This document shows, piece after piece, positions 10,523 through 21,959 of a DNA stretch of 64,000 nt; the first letter of the stretch is position 1, and every line of letters begins with the position of its first letter. A program made the translations under genes and the position numbers. Location: the NCBI GenBank assembly GCA_034769895.1, contig CM068373.1, forward strand, positions 277,932,658 to 277,996,657, written 5' to 3'. The notes beneath the pieces were generated by a model. That model was not told the origin of the DNA. It did no database searches and saw only the letters and a list, made by a program, of their open reading frames with translations. This DNA comes from Magicicada septendecula. Its lineage: Eukaryota; Arthropoda; Insecta; Hemiptera; Cicadidae.

Positions 10523-11589
10523 ACTTCCACGTTCTTAAGATTTATATTAAAATCAATTATTCTTCGTATTATTCAATCAATTATTCTTTGAATTAGCAGC
10601 CATCCTTACTATTTCTTTTATGAAGTTGCTAAACTGCTACAATTTTTTGTTCAGACAAAGCTTACTTGAATTCTGTTTGATAATTTCTAAAAAAATATCG
10701 CCACCCTCAAACTATTTTCACTATTTACAGATGTTTTTGTTATTATAGGGTAGTTTAATATAATGTTATTTTCGAGTAACTTTATCTACAAAAATTACGT
10801 ACTTTGTTCTTATAAAGAAAGTGAACTACGCCGATAATCGTCCCGCCTCCTTAATCGATCCCCACCATGAATAATTTTCAACAAATTACCCCCTCCCCCT
10901 TTAACTACCATTTTCATTTATAGATATTTCATCTACCTTTCTACAGTGGATTATTATGGTCCTCTTTTTAGGACAATTTATTTATCAAAATTAAGCTCTT
11001 TATTCTTGTTAAAACACAAAACATTGCCGGTAAACTACCCTTGCCTCTCAACTAAACAACCGTATTTTTGATATTTACAGTTTTATTGAGTAACAGTTTA
11101 ATTAAATGTAATTATTAAGGCGTCTTGTTCTTCAAAATTTAATACTTTATTTGACATCAAAAAGGTAGTTTTCAAAAAATTATCCCCTCCCTCTTTAATT
11201 ACGTTTTTTATTTTATCTACTTTCCTACAGTGGATTATTATAGCCTTCTTTTCAGGTTACCTTATTTATCAAAATTAAGTACTTTACTCTTATTAAAACG
11301 TAAAATGTTGCAGGTAAACTACCCCTCTCTCTTAACCGGTCTTCACCAAAATCAATAAGCCTTAAGTCCTCTACAAATTAAAAACATATGCAAAACTTCA
11401 TTTGATTATATTTGAATTTGCGGCAGTTATTGTTGGCTATAAAAGATTCTACATTTAGACACACAGACACTTTTCGGAAAACGACTTTTCTTCCTGTTTT
11501 GAGGGTAGTACAATCAGAATCAGCTGTTATGTCTAAAACAGTTTTTTTCGCGATCACCACACTTCCATTTCTTTACGGGACATGGAAGT
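10523..11589. repeat. 0.9-kb repeat with inverted ends, copy C (no hammerhead block)
   Basis: Starts ACTTCCACGTTC and ends GACATGGAAGT. It has the same orientation as 37367-38310 and is inverted relative to 6368-7291. It shares CTACAGTGGATTATTATGG, GTAAACTACCC and the end ACTTCCATTT...ACATGGAAGT. It lacks the PLE/hammerhead block present in the other two copies and has a different 290-bp stretch (10560-10850) in its place. Confidence 0.65.
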
Positions 11590-13136
11590 AAAAATTATCT
11601 ATTTGTAGAGTAACATTATCTGGTTCAACGATACAATGTTTAATTCGCGCCTAACGGTAAGTATACGCGCGACACAATTTCGCTTAATAAACAATTCCAA
11701 GTAATAAGTTGTCGGTTAACGAAGCTTCTTTCAATGTATTAAAAAATGTAACTAACAATATTTTAGTGGAGCATTATTATTTCTGGACTCATATAAGATT
11801 CTGTATGGTGTATTCTGATTATTTCTATTGAATTGCATAACAGAAGGTTTATATGCCATGTAAGTTATAGCTGTTGTTTTCTTGTATTGTTTCAGGTAAG
11901 AGACGAACTAAGCACAGAGAACTACAAATAATTTCTTGTGAGTTTACCAGTACGCACCGTACAAACGAGTGAGTGATTGTGTTGTATATGTTAGGTAAAT
12001 GGTAATAGTAATCATTATGCATATATTATCATTATTCAACCAGAGAAGTGAGTTTCTAGGTTTAACTCGACTTAGTTTAGGAATTGTCTATGTGTCTGTT
12101 TTGGGGCATTGGGGTCACGATTACGTTTCAATGTGTCAATCGATATTCATAAAACTAGGCTTGCGTGTCGGCATCTTTAACCCGCACGGAATTAATGTTT
12201 TTGAGAATGATCTCCCAAAATTAATGAGGCAAACATATAAGGTATTTAAAATTTTGATATAAAACCCGAAAACCATATTGTGTATTTAAACACATTTTTA
12301 CTTCTATATATGAGCTTAATATTGAGGGAAATTTAAAACTTTTAGGGCATAGGACCCAAAAAAAAATGTAGAAACTATTTTTTAATTGTAAAAATCAATG
12401 TCGGGTGTCAGAATGAAATGAATTTATCCCGCCTCTGAACGTAGTACCAAAAACGTTTTACATACATATTTATAATTAATAATTTATCAATTTTAAAAAA
12501 CGTTTTAACTTAACAAGTACCACAAGTCAAAATTTGAAAAAAATTGTAAAGTAGTAATTTGGAAATTTTAGTTTATTGTACTAAGTTGAATTTCACTAAA
12601 AGAAAAAGTTGCTTAATTGGATTTTCAAATTTTTATAATTGAAAAATTATCAAATATTGAAATTCATCTAAAAATAATTTTTTTCGCTGAAAATAATAAA
12701 GTTGTACAGTTACCGGAGCATACTTCTTTCCAAGAGTTTCTTGATAATTATTTTGTTTAATTAATAAAATTATGTCAGCGGTTATAATCACAAACAAATA
12801 TTACACTGTTAGACACTACTAAAGAAAATATTTACTAATTAAATTTTTTTCTACAGTAGTATGTACCAGTGTAATTTCTTTTTGATTATTTTGTTTGCTC
12901 AGCCGAGTTTTTATTTAATTGAGTTCATATCATACTGTTCTTAAACTTATTTTTTGCATTTATGTATTCCTGTTAAATGGTACATTTTATAGGTTATCTA
13001 CGTGTCTACGTCTTCGCTCATGTTCCGATAAAGCCGTGTCCGGGATCTACCCTTCACTCTACTTTATAACTCTTTCAACTCACCTGATTACTCATTAATA
13101 CAGTGCACTTCGCTCAAACCGTTTACGGCACAAATA
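11590..13136. other. no gene seen
   Basis: AT-rich. A short word around 12781-12825 (ATAATCACAAACAAA, then ACACTNTTNNACACTA) recurs at about 32778-32822, so it belongs to an unidentified dispersed repeat. The 87-codon open frame at 11999 shows no family pattern. Confidence 0.5.
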
Positions 13137-13897
13137 CGAGGGATGGTCTAAAAATTAATTTCAGTTGCCCATATTCTTTTTTGCTACAAAACATATTTTG
13201 ATAAAAGTTGTTGGCAACATGGGTAACTTTTCGTTTCCGTCAGCTGTAGTAACGTTCCCACTTGGTAGTAATGGTTGGTCTGTTGTTATGCGCGAACACG
13301 TCACGTCACTTGCCATTAGCGTCCAAATTAGAAATCTGCGCAGTGGACACGTTTTCTGTGGCCAAGAGTGTGTAACCCTACTGACCAGTTAAGGGGAGCG
13401 TGTGGAAACATAGCATTTTCACGCCAGGCCATTGTAAAATTGTGGAAGGTTTTTTTCAAATGGCACCAAAAACATCGAGGATGATTATCAAGTGCCATCG
13501 ACTCGACAACGGATGTCAACGTTGAACTCATTCACCATGTGTTGCTTGAATACAGTGCAAAACGTTTTAGCTGATATGGGTATTTCATATGCAAATGTGG
13601 ACTACGTCATGTGTGAGCATCTGCAATGTTGAAAAATTTGCATGCATCATTTGGTAAACTTTACGAAGGAACTCCTTAAACAATTTGAGTGCAAGGAGTG
13701 GAAAGCACTCTCCTTAGATTCTTGATCTTGGGCCCTGTGATTTCCACGCGTTCATTTCTTTGAGAAAGGTTCTTACGAAGCCGTGATATAACACTGATGA
13801 CGTCCAGAGTGTTTCGCGAGAATGGATGTTGCATGTTGGGCGGGAATTGTTAACCAATGACATCGACAGACTCGTGTCACACTAGGACAAATGTTTA
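13137..13897 (+). pseudogene. mariner-like transposon remnant
   Basis: Left end TACGAGGGATGGTC resembles mariner terminal repeats (TACGAGGG-TG-TC). Traces of the transposase are seen in different frames: around 13560-13690 LADMGISYANV and EHLQ...ICMHHL (family: A--LGIS--SV--I--E-L---K), around 13715-13760 LGPCDFHAF (the LxPCDFxLF box next to the third catalytic Asp), and around 13835-13870 NDIDRLVSH (family: GI--LV-RWDKC). The coding sequence is broken by several stops and frame changes. The right terminal repeat is missing because a LINE abuts at 13898. Confidence 0.7.
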
Positions 13898-14695
13898 AAT
13901 CATCATCGTCATTAGCTCGACAGCCCTTTGTGGGTTCTGGCCTTCTTCAGAAGATTTTGCCATTGTTCTCTATTCTTAGCTACACTGTTCCCGTTCCTAA
14001 TTTCAAGATTCCCGATGTCTTGACTCACCCGTCCACCCATCTCAGTTTTTGCCTTCCTACTTTTCTTACACACTCTGGCTTTACATCAAACATCTTGCCA
14101 ACAACTCTGCTTTCACAAGCACGTACAATGTGTCCAGCCCATTCCAATCTTTTTAATTTAATAAAGGTGACCACATCAGCTTCATCATACAAATTATAAA
14201 GCACTAAATTATATCTTTTTCTCCAGGCTCCCTCCTCTTCCATTAGACCAAAAATTTCCTGAGGATCCTCGTCTCAAATATATTTATTGCCTGTCGTTTG
14301 ATCTAAGCAGCGTCCATGTCTCTGATGCATAAGTCTGTACTGGGCGCACTAGAAACTTGTACATCAGTTCCTTAGTCTTCCTTTTTATTAATTGAAACTT
14401 CAGATGTTTTCTGAGGCCCTGCGCACACCTATTTTCTGACAAAATTCGCTTTCATTTCCACACTAATAATACTTTTACAGATAACTTTTGAGCCGAGGTA
14501 GGTAAGCTATGTAGCCCCTACTATCTCGAATTTATAAGATCCTATTTTTGAATTTTTAGGGCACACACAACAGTCTTTTCTTGTCACTGGCATATACTTT
14601 GTTTTCCTTGATTGCTCTGCAGATGCATTCTTGTTGCAGCTTTCTCCAATTTCACAAAGGCTTCCATTGCCGCTGTTCTTCCTAAACGTTTAAAT
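13898..14695 (-). pseudogene. LINE remnant inserted beside mariner
   Basis: Minus strand. Near the 3' end (14243-14025) it reads KLKRLEWAGHIVRACESRVVG, then VRKVGRQKLRWVDG. In the next frame about 14024-13920 follows with VAKNREQWQNLLKKA, the classical end of this LINE class. Upstream, to about 14690, pieces of the thumb region (MYKFLVRPVQTYASETWTL) are present in other frames. The element ends in GATGATGATT at 13898-13907, a GAT-type tail typical of RTE-like elements. It truncates the mariner copy on its left, so it is probably the younger insertion. Confidence 0.75.
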
Positions 14696-16252
14696 AAACG
14701 TGACAATTTTATAGTAAAGTAGACGTTCATTTCTACTTTCAGATAAATAAACTAATGTTTATAAATATTTCACACGCAGTTTTCTTTGCAACTGGCTTTT
14801 CGACTGACCGTTATACTTTACTGTTATCGTACAGAATTGAAACTGAAACCTCAAAAGTAAAATTACTGCTTCAGATTGGTCAGGCAGGACACGCTTTCAG
14901 ACTCCAAACCGTAAACAAATAATACACACTTTTTTTTTACGCAAAAAATGCTGTTAACAATTTCCTTACAAGACATTTTATAAAATGAAATCGTATGAAC
15001 GTTCTGAGAGTGCAACTTGCCTGAAAAAGTGTGTTGAAAATTGCAAGATGGCCTTACTTTAATTACATTAGCCAGTCTTCTTCAACTGTTATGAAAGCCC
15101 GGCAGCTGAGTGCAAGATTAAGTTTTCTTTTGTTACTCGCTTAATTATACGATGCAAGGTAGTCGAGTCTCGTAGTGGTCTGAAAAGTTCTTACAATTCC
15201 GCGTTTTAACTAAAACTATACTGGTCATCAAAATGCTATTCACTGTAACAAGGAACGCGCTCTGATTAAAAATACCGCGCACAAATCAATGCACAGTATG
15301 TGTACGGTGTTTGTAAAGAGCACGTAGTCCACTACACGGACTAAGTACGTCACTGACATTCACTCTGGTGTAACTAATTTGGTTTACTTTGTTTCCATTT
15401 TATACTCAATAGAAATTAATAATAATAATAATAAATACACAACGATATGCGAGGATCAGAATGATAGGATATTGCACGCACTTTTCCACGTAGGATAATA
15501 TAAGCATAATATAAACTCCATGCCTTTCGTCGTTAGAATCCAGCGCATGCGCAGTTCAAAACGTCGCAAGCTGTTTTGTTGCGAGACATAAATTAAAGGA
15601 GCTTCGTCTTAGATCGCGAGGAGCGTCGCAACACCTCTAGACAATATCGCAGCCAGGGTGTGGCGGTTTATAGATTCTAATGGCAGTTTACAGTGATGGT
15701 AGATTCTTTGAGACACAGTGCGCTAAAAAGATTCTGTCGCGAAACAAAATGTTGCTCCAGTGTGTGGCCGACCTTAATGGGTTCACCGTTAACGACTTCT
15801 CACTTCTACTTTTCCTTCAAGCATTCTAATCAACAGCTCAAGTGCCTTGTCTTTTCTACTCTTTCAATTCCTTATGGAACTTCTGTCCTCCTGAGTTCTC
15901 CAAGGACATCGTCATTAGTTACATTGTCTCTTCAGTTTAACTTCAGCATTCTTCTGTAGCACCAGAATTTTCTAAATTTTCACATCTCATATTTTGCGTC
16001 TGTGCATCATTTTTTTTTAAGTCATTTTCAGAAACAATAAGACTTTGTGTGGTAAACGAACAGCTTGTATCAAGTTTACGAAAATCGATTGATGCGTTCA
16101 AAAATGTATATTGTTCTGTATATTGTAACATACGCCAAACAGTTAACAGATAGACAAACACCGTACATACGGTCGGGTTAAAACCCAGAACTGGCTTCGC
16201 TAGTTCAGTAAGGCAGCTAGTTTCGAATTATTACATTAAGTTCGTGTTACAC
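14696..16252. other. no gene seen
   Basis: Mixed sequence with a TAA microsatellite at about 15417-15433. No recognised element or exon. The frame at 15693-15959 lacks any family pattern. Confidence 0.45.
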
Positions 16253-16286
16253 CTGACGACGACAACAGACTGTTAATAGTCGAAAC
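16253..16286 (+). ncRNA. possible hammerhead core (degenerate)
   Basis: CTGACGA at 16253-16259 and GAAAC at 16282-16286 bracket a segment with GAC/GTC next to the core and an inner AACAG/CTGTT pairing. The spacing fits but the stem is interrupted, and no PLE protein remnant lies directly next to it (the nearest is at 17585). Confidence 0.35.
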
Positions 16287-16439
16287 GTTGTGTAGCTAAC
16301 ACTTCAACGATGGTAGTAGTCCGCGTGGAAACTCTGCAGATAAGAGACGAAATCTCAATCTGTGATGCAATGGTGTGTGGACTGCTCTACCCGATGATGC
16401 CTTTTACGTTACTCATTGTGGTACAGAAATAAATACATA

Positions 16440-17268
16440 CGAGGTTTGATAAAAAAGTTCGTACAATTTTTAAATTTCCATTGCTACAAGTGTCTCATTA
16501 AAAACCCGTTTTTATGTGGTGTTGGTACACATGTTAGTGACAATCGTCTAAAATTTTAGGCCTACTTAATGTGTGGTTTAGATACCACAGCTAATTGAGT
16601 AAGTCGTTCTTAGGTGTACTCGGCGATTTTTTGTCATTCAATGCAATATTAAAGAACATCGATTAAATCTTGAGTAAACTGTGAGATAAAGTGCTCTGTC
16701 CTTGTAAACGTGTTCAGAAGGCTTCTGACAAGCCTTCAAAGACTGCGGTAAATGAGCTGAAAATCGTGGTTGTCTGATGAAGATTATGTTTTTACGTTCC
16801 ACGAAATCTCATCGCTAGACTCAGCGGTAAATAACGAGTACTTTATTTACTGATATATGGAAGAATAATTTATTAAAATTGGAGCCCGGTAATGCGCCTG
16901 GATGCACGCCATTATTTGTTAAGAATTTTGCCAGGTTAGGCAAAAGAAAACGTCCATAATAATGACACGTCAACTGCCGTATTCACCAGAAGTGTTCCAA
17001 CGCGTTCTTCCTCCCAATAGTGATAATTTCCACGAAAGAATAAGTTTCTCGACCGTTTAAGAAGTAAAAAAAAATCGCTAAGTGAGCTCAAGACTGTACC
17101 ATAAGTGCATGCTAGAAGTATTTTAAAGGCTGCAAAACGGCTGGCTTAGGCCTAATCTTGTTACATTCCATTGAGATTACTTTGAAGGGGAGCAGTAGAA
17201 GTGTTGATGAATGACGACTTAAGTTTCAAAATAAACAAGAACTGCGTGAACTTTTTGATCAACCCTCG
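16440..17268 (+). mobile_element. mariner-like element with both terminal repeats and TA duplication
   Basis: The left end CGAGGTTTGATAAAAAAGTT and the right end AACTTTTTGATCAACCCTCG are near-perfect inverted repeats, flanked by TA at 16438-16439 and 17269-17270, the standard Tc1/mariner target duplication. At 829 bp it is shorter than an autonomous mariner (about 1.3 kb). The transposase reading is destroyed. On the plus strand near 17130-17185 the trace NGWLRPN...DYFEGE matches the mariner C-terminal R-W-RCI---GDYFEG pattern. It is a non-autonomous relic. A truncated relative lies at 46036. Confidence 0.8.
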
Positions 17269-17526
17269 TATAAAAGAAAAGCAGTGAGCAGTATTCTGGA
17301 CGGTGTTCAGGAGACTGCAGTCAATATTGGAAGGATAAAACTTAACCTCTTGTCAACGTCAAAAACGCGTGCCCTAAAGCATCCGTGGCTTACAGAGACA
17401 GAAACTACAGTGAGGTGTATATCTAAGCTGGACACTAATATGACTTGCTCCTCCAAATAACCAACAGCTTACGTCAAGGTTATGTCTTCCGGTATGGACC
17501 GCGTCAAAAATGTCTTGTATGGCAAC

Positions 17527-17557
17527 GTTTCACTCATATTAAAATGGGTATCCTCAG
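17527..17557 (-). ncRNA. hammerhead core downstream of PLE coding region
   Basis: On the minus strand: CTGAGGA (17557-17551; fits CUGANGA), stem II ACCCAT/ATGAGT with 5 of 6 pairs, then GAAAC (17531-17527). It lies about 30 bp past the last recognisable PLE codon, on the same strand. This is the one place in the window where hammerhead and GIY-YIG coding parts of a PLE occur in line. Confidence 0.6.
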
Positions 17558-17584
17558 GTCTGACAAAAACGCCGGCAAGCGAAC

Positions 17585-18854
17585 TCAGTTATATAGTGTA
17601 GAAGTGGCGATGGGTGGCCCACTAAGTGGACCCAGCCCTGTAGGCGTTACGCTGTGTGCATTATTTGTGCGATCAGTCAACCCGGGTGCAGTCAAACCAG
17701 AAAGTAAAGGGTACCAAGTCGTACCAAGCGTCGCGGTTTCTCTGTTGATGTTATCCTTGTGTTTATTAATTTCTATTGCTTCTAGGATCACTCTGTCATT
17801 ATAGCTATTACATGAGCTTATTACAGATTAATCTTCAAAGTTTACCACGTGATGAGTTAAGGCTGAATGCTCAGCAATTACAGACTTTTCAACTGCTCAG
17901 TTCTTCGTATGTCTGACATGTTCTTGGATTCTTCTGGAAATCAGGCGGCTCGTCTGGCCAACGTAAACCTTTCCGCAACTCCATGGAATTTTGTAGATAC
18001 CTTTAATGTTGAACGGGATTCCGTCTTTCATTGGTTTTAAAAATTGTGCCAGCTTCTTATGTAGTTGAGCCACTGTTTTAATGTCGTATTTCCTTAACAT
18101 ACTGGTAATTCTGTCTGTGGTACCTTTTACATACGGTAAGAATGCTCTGTGGTTATTATCGTCTGCTGTAGGTATTTCTGACGGTTTTCCCGTATTCTTA
18201 AATGCTTTACGTATGGCGTCCCTGTTATATCGGTTCCTTTCAAGAGCGTCCGTTACGTGCTTTTTCTCCTCGAGGAAATGTTCGTCATCAGATACCCTCT
18301 TCGTTCTATGGAAAAGTGTGTTGAGAACAGCTTGCTTTTGTGCAGGGTGATGATGTGAAATTGCATGAAAGTATCTATCATTTTGGGTAGGTTTCCTGTA
18401 CACTTGATGACCTAGAGATCCGTCCGGTTTTTGTGATATTAGTACATCCAAGAAAATAATTTCAGCATTCGCTTCCACTTCCATGGTAAACTGAATTGAA
18501 ATATGTATTGAGTTTAGATGGTAAAATAGCCTGTAGTTCTTCGTGACCGTGAAGCCAGATAACAAAGGTATCGTCCAGATATCGGTAAAAGTGTGTGGGT
18601 TTTAGTCTTGCTGAATTCAACGCACGTCTTTCAAACGCCTCCAAGTAAATAATGGCTGCGAGTAGTGACAACGGCGATCCCATAGCTACTCCCTGTAACT
18701 GTTCGCATTGCAGATAGGAAAGATAATAGGGCGAGGAAGGCAAGAAATTAGGCGCTTGCAGATTCTGTGCTCTTATCGAGTCGTGAAACTTTATGTGCGG
18801 AGGGCTCTGATGTAATAATGTGTTGTTAGAATCCTGAACGTCCGTGTATGCCAA
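17585..18854 (-). pseudogene. Penelope-like element: RT palm/thumb plus GIY-YIG endonuclease
   Basis: PLE proteins reverse-transcribe their RNA and use a GIY-YIG nuclease to cut the target. On the minus strand the order is: 18700-18640 QGVAMGSPLSLLAA (RT QTDGVAMGSPLSP motif), 18600-18560 FYRYLDDTFVIW (palm YVDD box, here YLDD), then HLNSIHISIQFTMEVE and FLDVL, then the long linker with YRKPTQNDRYFHA and HHPAQKQAVLNTL, ALERNRYNRDAI, and LPYVKGTTDRI, and at 18020-17900 the nuclease core GIYKIPWSCGKVYVGQTSR then RIQEH. A C-terminal part to about 17600 has VIAEHS and EAIEINKHKDNINRE. The fingers and N-terminal part are missing. The coding sequence is broken by one frame change and a few stops. 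The PCSC motif of relatives is PWSC here. Confidence 0.9.
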
Positions 18855-19144
18855 TCAGGTTAATGAGGAGGAGTCCGTTCATGAGGATGTTTAGTACACG
18901 TGTAGTGTAGCATGACAGATAAGCCCATAAAAATGAATGGTAAAATGATCATAAAAATAAAATAATAACATTGTTAAATCCGAGAAAGCAAAATAAATAA
19001 ATTAATTAAGAACCACCGTGGAGTACAATCATAGATCAAAATAAAAATTCATGTAAAACTAAGGTTACAACGAGTGATGAATCATCAACATAAATTAAAA
19101 AAAACTAAATATGAAAAAAAAGGTAATACCCAGGTAGGATAGGA
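18855..19144. other. A-rich spacer
   Basis: A-rich plus strand between the PLE and the tandem array. No gene seen. Confidence 0.5.
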
Positions 19145-19443
19145 GTAGGTAAGGAAGAAACCCAGAAAATGACTAAACCCACAACAAGAAAAGAAAATAT
19201 GTTGTAAGAAACAAGAAGAGTAGGTAAGGAAGAAACCCAGAAAAGGACTAAACCCACAACAAGAAAAGAAAATATGTTGTAAGAAACAAGAAGAGTAGGT
19301 AAGGAAGAAACCCAGAAAATAACTAAACCCACAACAAGAAAAGAAAATATGTGTAAGAAGCAAGAAGAGTAGGTGAGGAAGAAACACAAAACCTGATGAC
19401 ATCCACAAGAAGATGGAGGAAATAATTTTATAAGAAACAAGAA
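19145..19443 (+). repeat. 75-bp tandem array, three full units plus a decayed unit
   Basis: Units begin GTAGGTAAGGAAGAAACCCAG at 19145, 19220 and 19295, and a decayed unit begins at 19369. The first three differ by only a few bases. The unit length is a multiple of three, so open frames run through the array; on the minus strand they would give a 25-residue hydrophobic repeat, which I regard as a by-product of the purine-rich plus strand and not as a protein. Confidence 0.9.
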
Positions 19444-19723
19444 GAAGAGGAGGAATCAATGAAGAAACAAGAACAAGACAGCATCCACAAGAAGAAGGAG
19501 TGCTCTTATAAAAAAAAAAAACCAAACCCCAAAAATAAATAAATAATAATAAATAAAAGTATAACAAAATATGGAATGTAGAACCACATGTAAAATAAAT
19601 GTAAGCCAAAAAGTGTATAAAGTAGGATTGAAAGTGAACCAGTGTGAAATGATAATATAATACCAAAAAACAAACCTTCATTATATTCTATAAATAGACT
19701 TCTTGATTTTAGTAGAACTATAT

Positions 19724-21287
19724 TGTGACGATTTAAATAAAAGAAATAATCAAGAAAATAAAAATTTTTAAAAATTAAGGTTGCGAGCTATTAAGCCATT
19801 TAAATCTCACTGTATTAATATAAAAAACCTGTATGTACTCAGTATGAGAGGAAGAAGTAATTAGTTAGTAAGAAGATACTCTAATAAAAGGATAAATTGT
19901 AAAGAGTTATTAATATCGTATTTAACCCTTTGCTTGTGAGCAGGTGCTGTCCTGTTGATTCCAGACTCGACATGTTTTCCGAGTCTTGTGTAAGTTAGAA
20001 TAAGATAAAAAAACCTAATGTTAATAATTAAAAATCTGAAGACACAGATAGTCGCTAAAACAACTGATTTAAATTATGTATATTTGTTTAGGGATAGTTT
20101 GTATAAATAAAAATGTTAACATAAAGAGAGACAGGGACTATATTCTCGCGCGGTAATTGCCCCACTACCATTTTGTCCAGTACCAGGCGAAGGGAGCAGA
20201 ATTTCGCTCTCTCGCAATGGTGACTTCATACAGCATAGACGTAAGAGCTGTGCTCTTAAAATATGTTACCTATACTTTGTTTTACCTTAAGATGGTATAC
20301 AAGAAATAGCTGTTTAAAGCATATGTATGTGTTAACGAATATAGTTATGTAAATAAACAAGAGATTTAAAGTGTAAAACTCGAAACGTAAAAAAGGTGTA
20401 ACACAAGATGACTTCGAACTTCAAGAACTAACAACACTTCCAACATCATACCTGGAGATGTGAACTATCAGAAGCCACAAACTCTAGTACACACGACAGA
20501 ATATGCAGATCAGGACATCCGAGAATCTACAAGTACCATCGTAGAAGGTTCAACCTGCGGACTTTGGAGCCCTTTACTGACGAAGACCAGACCGAGATGA
20601 CGACGTAGCTGTTCCTGTTTCCCAAGACGGATACCCCAGGACGAGTCTTCTGCATACCAATTAAAAGGTGACTCGATAGCCGGTCTATCGAGGGTTACTA
20701 ATATTTCTTACACAACACATCTTGAAAGAGACTTTTCAGAAACTATTAACTTTGTAAAGACTTATAAATTAAATCTAAGAATTTCATGTAACTATTCTAA
20801 CTTCATACGTTGTAACAGTTTATATGCTAATGTAGAGTAATATAATTCAAGCAATAATACCATTCTTCCAATAGTTGAATAAAAGAAAGTCTTGCAAGCT
20901 AATATCATGAATTGATTATGACTAAAAGTTTTAACGAATAAATACCGAAGGTTACCCGGATCCGAGGTATAGCTATATAGAATCAATTTTGATCCCAAAG
21001 TTTAAAGAAACCTTTCAAATAACTTAATAATTGAATTAGTAATGTCATGGGATCTGTCAGTAAATGTTTTTAAATGTTAAATAAAGAGAAGTCTTCTTGT
21101 TACACACATATGAGGAGTGCTTAAATCAATAGTATACCTTCCCATTGTTTCCTTACACAGTTAGTAAGTAATTTGTTATATTAATTATTTGTGATACATT
21201 CTGTTACAACGTAGGCAGCCCATCTAATTAACGGAGTTTAATTACGATGGGTTCCCTGGATTTGTAACGCGGAAAAAAGACGTTACA
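19724..21287 (+). mobile_element. Ty3/Gypsy LTR, left copy (1564 bp), with own ATAT duplication
   Basis: Starts TGTGACGATTTAAA and ends GACGTTACA. It aligns along its length with 26334-27883 (shared: CCCTTTGCTTGT, GGACATCCGAGAATCTAC, CCCAAGACGGA, CCCCAGGACGAG, GTGACTCGATAGCC, ACAACGTAGGCAGCCCAT, GGTTCCCTGGATTTGTAACG). By eye the two differ strongly, with many small indels. ATAT lies on both sides (19720-19723 and 21288-21291), as expected for a free-standing solo LTR and not for a 5' LTR joined to its internal region. Confidence 0.85.
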
Positions 21288-21291
21288 ATAT

Positions 21292-21959
21292 AACTATTTA
21301 GAAATAAAATCAAGGAATAAAAAGAGAATCAGTGCAAGTTTTAGTGTTATAAAAAATAAACCTTATGTTTCAATATTGAAGTTTACAAACTAAGTAGATG
21401 GTGAAATATTACAACTTTAAAGTGCTTTAATTTGTGTTCATGAATAATGTAAATAAAGTATTATCATGACCGACAATACATGTGTTTTTTAGATAACTGC
21501 CACTGTTTTATATAACATTTACTAGAATGACTAAAATAAAACAAGAGCAGGCCATAATAAAAGTGAAGTGACAAAATATCATTACCCCAATAACAAAAAG
21601 AAACAGATAAAAACTGATATTTGAACCTAGAGTAAGAAATAGAGAATAAGAATATAATAATTATGTTTTGTTTATATAGAATAAGGTATTAGAAATAAGC
21701 AAGTTTAAAAATGTCAAAACAACATCATTTATTTATAATATATTTATTATGTTAATCATTGAGTATTGAAATGTCTGATTTGGAAAGACAAATGTTAATT
21801 TGAATTAGGTGTTATGTATTAATAGTATGAACCATATACTAATTGTTAACTTGTTAAAATAAGAAAATGTTAATTTATGTCACAATAGCAATGAAAGTCA
21901 GAGAGGGTATAAATCAATATGTATTATTTAAAAAACTTTGTACGTAAAAATTGTTAGAA
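21292..21959. other. leader or gag-proximal region of the Gypsy element
   Basis: AT-rich, no clear open reading. No convincing tRNA primer-binding site follows the left LTR. It separates the left LTR from the recognisable gag text. Confidence 0.5.

Noticed and set aside
19145-19443. Possible CRISPR-like array
   Set aside because: Units are contiguous tandem repeats with no unique spacers, and the window is eukaryotic.
19085-19681. 198-codon minus-strand frame with hydrophobic 25-residue repeats
   Set aside because: It is the complement of a purine-rich 75-bp tandem array. Two frames are open at once, so there is no evidence of selection for protein.
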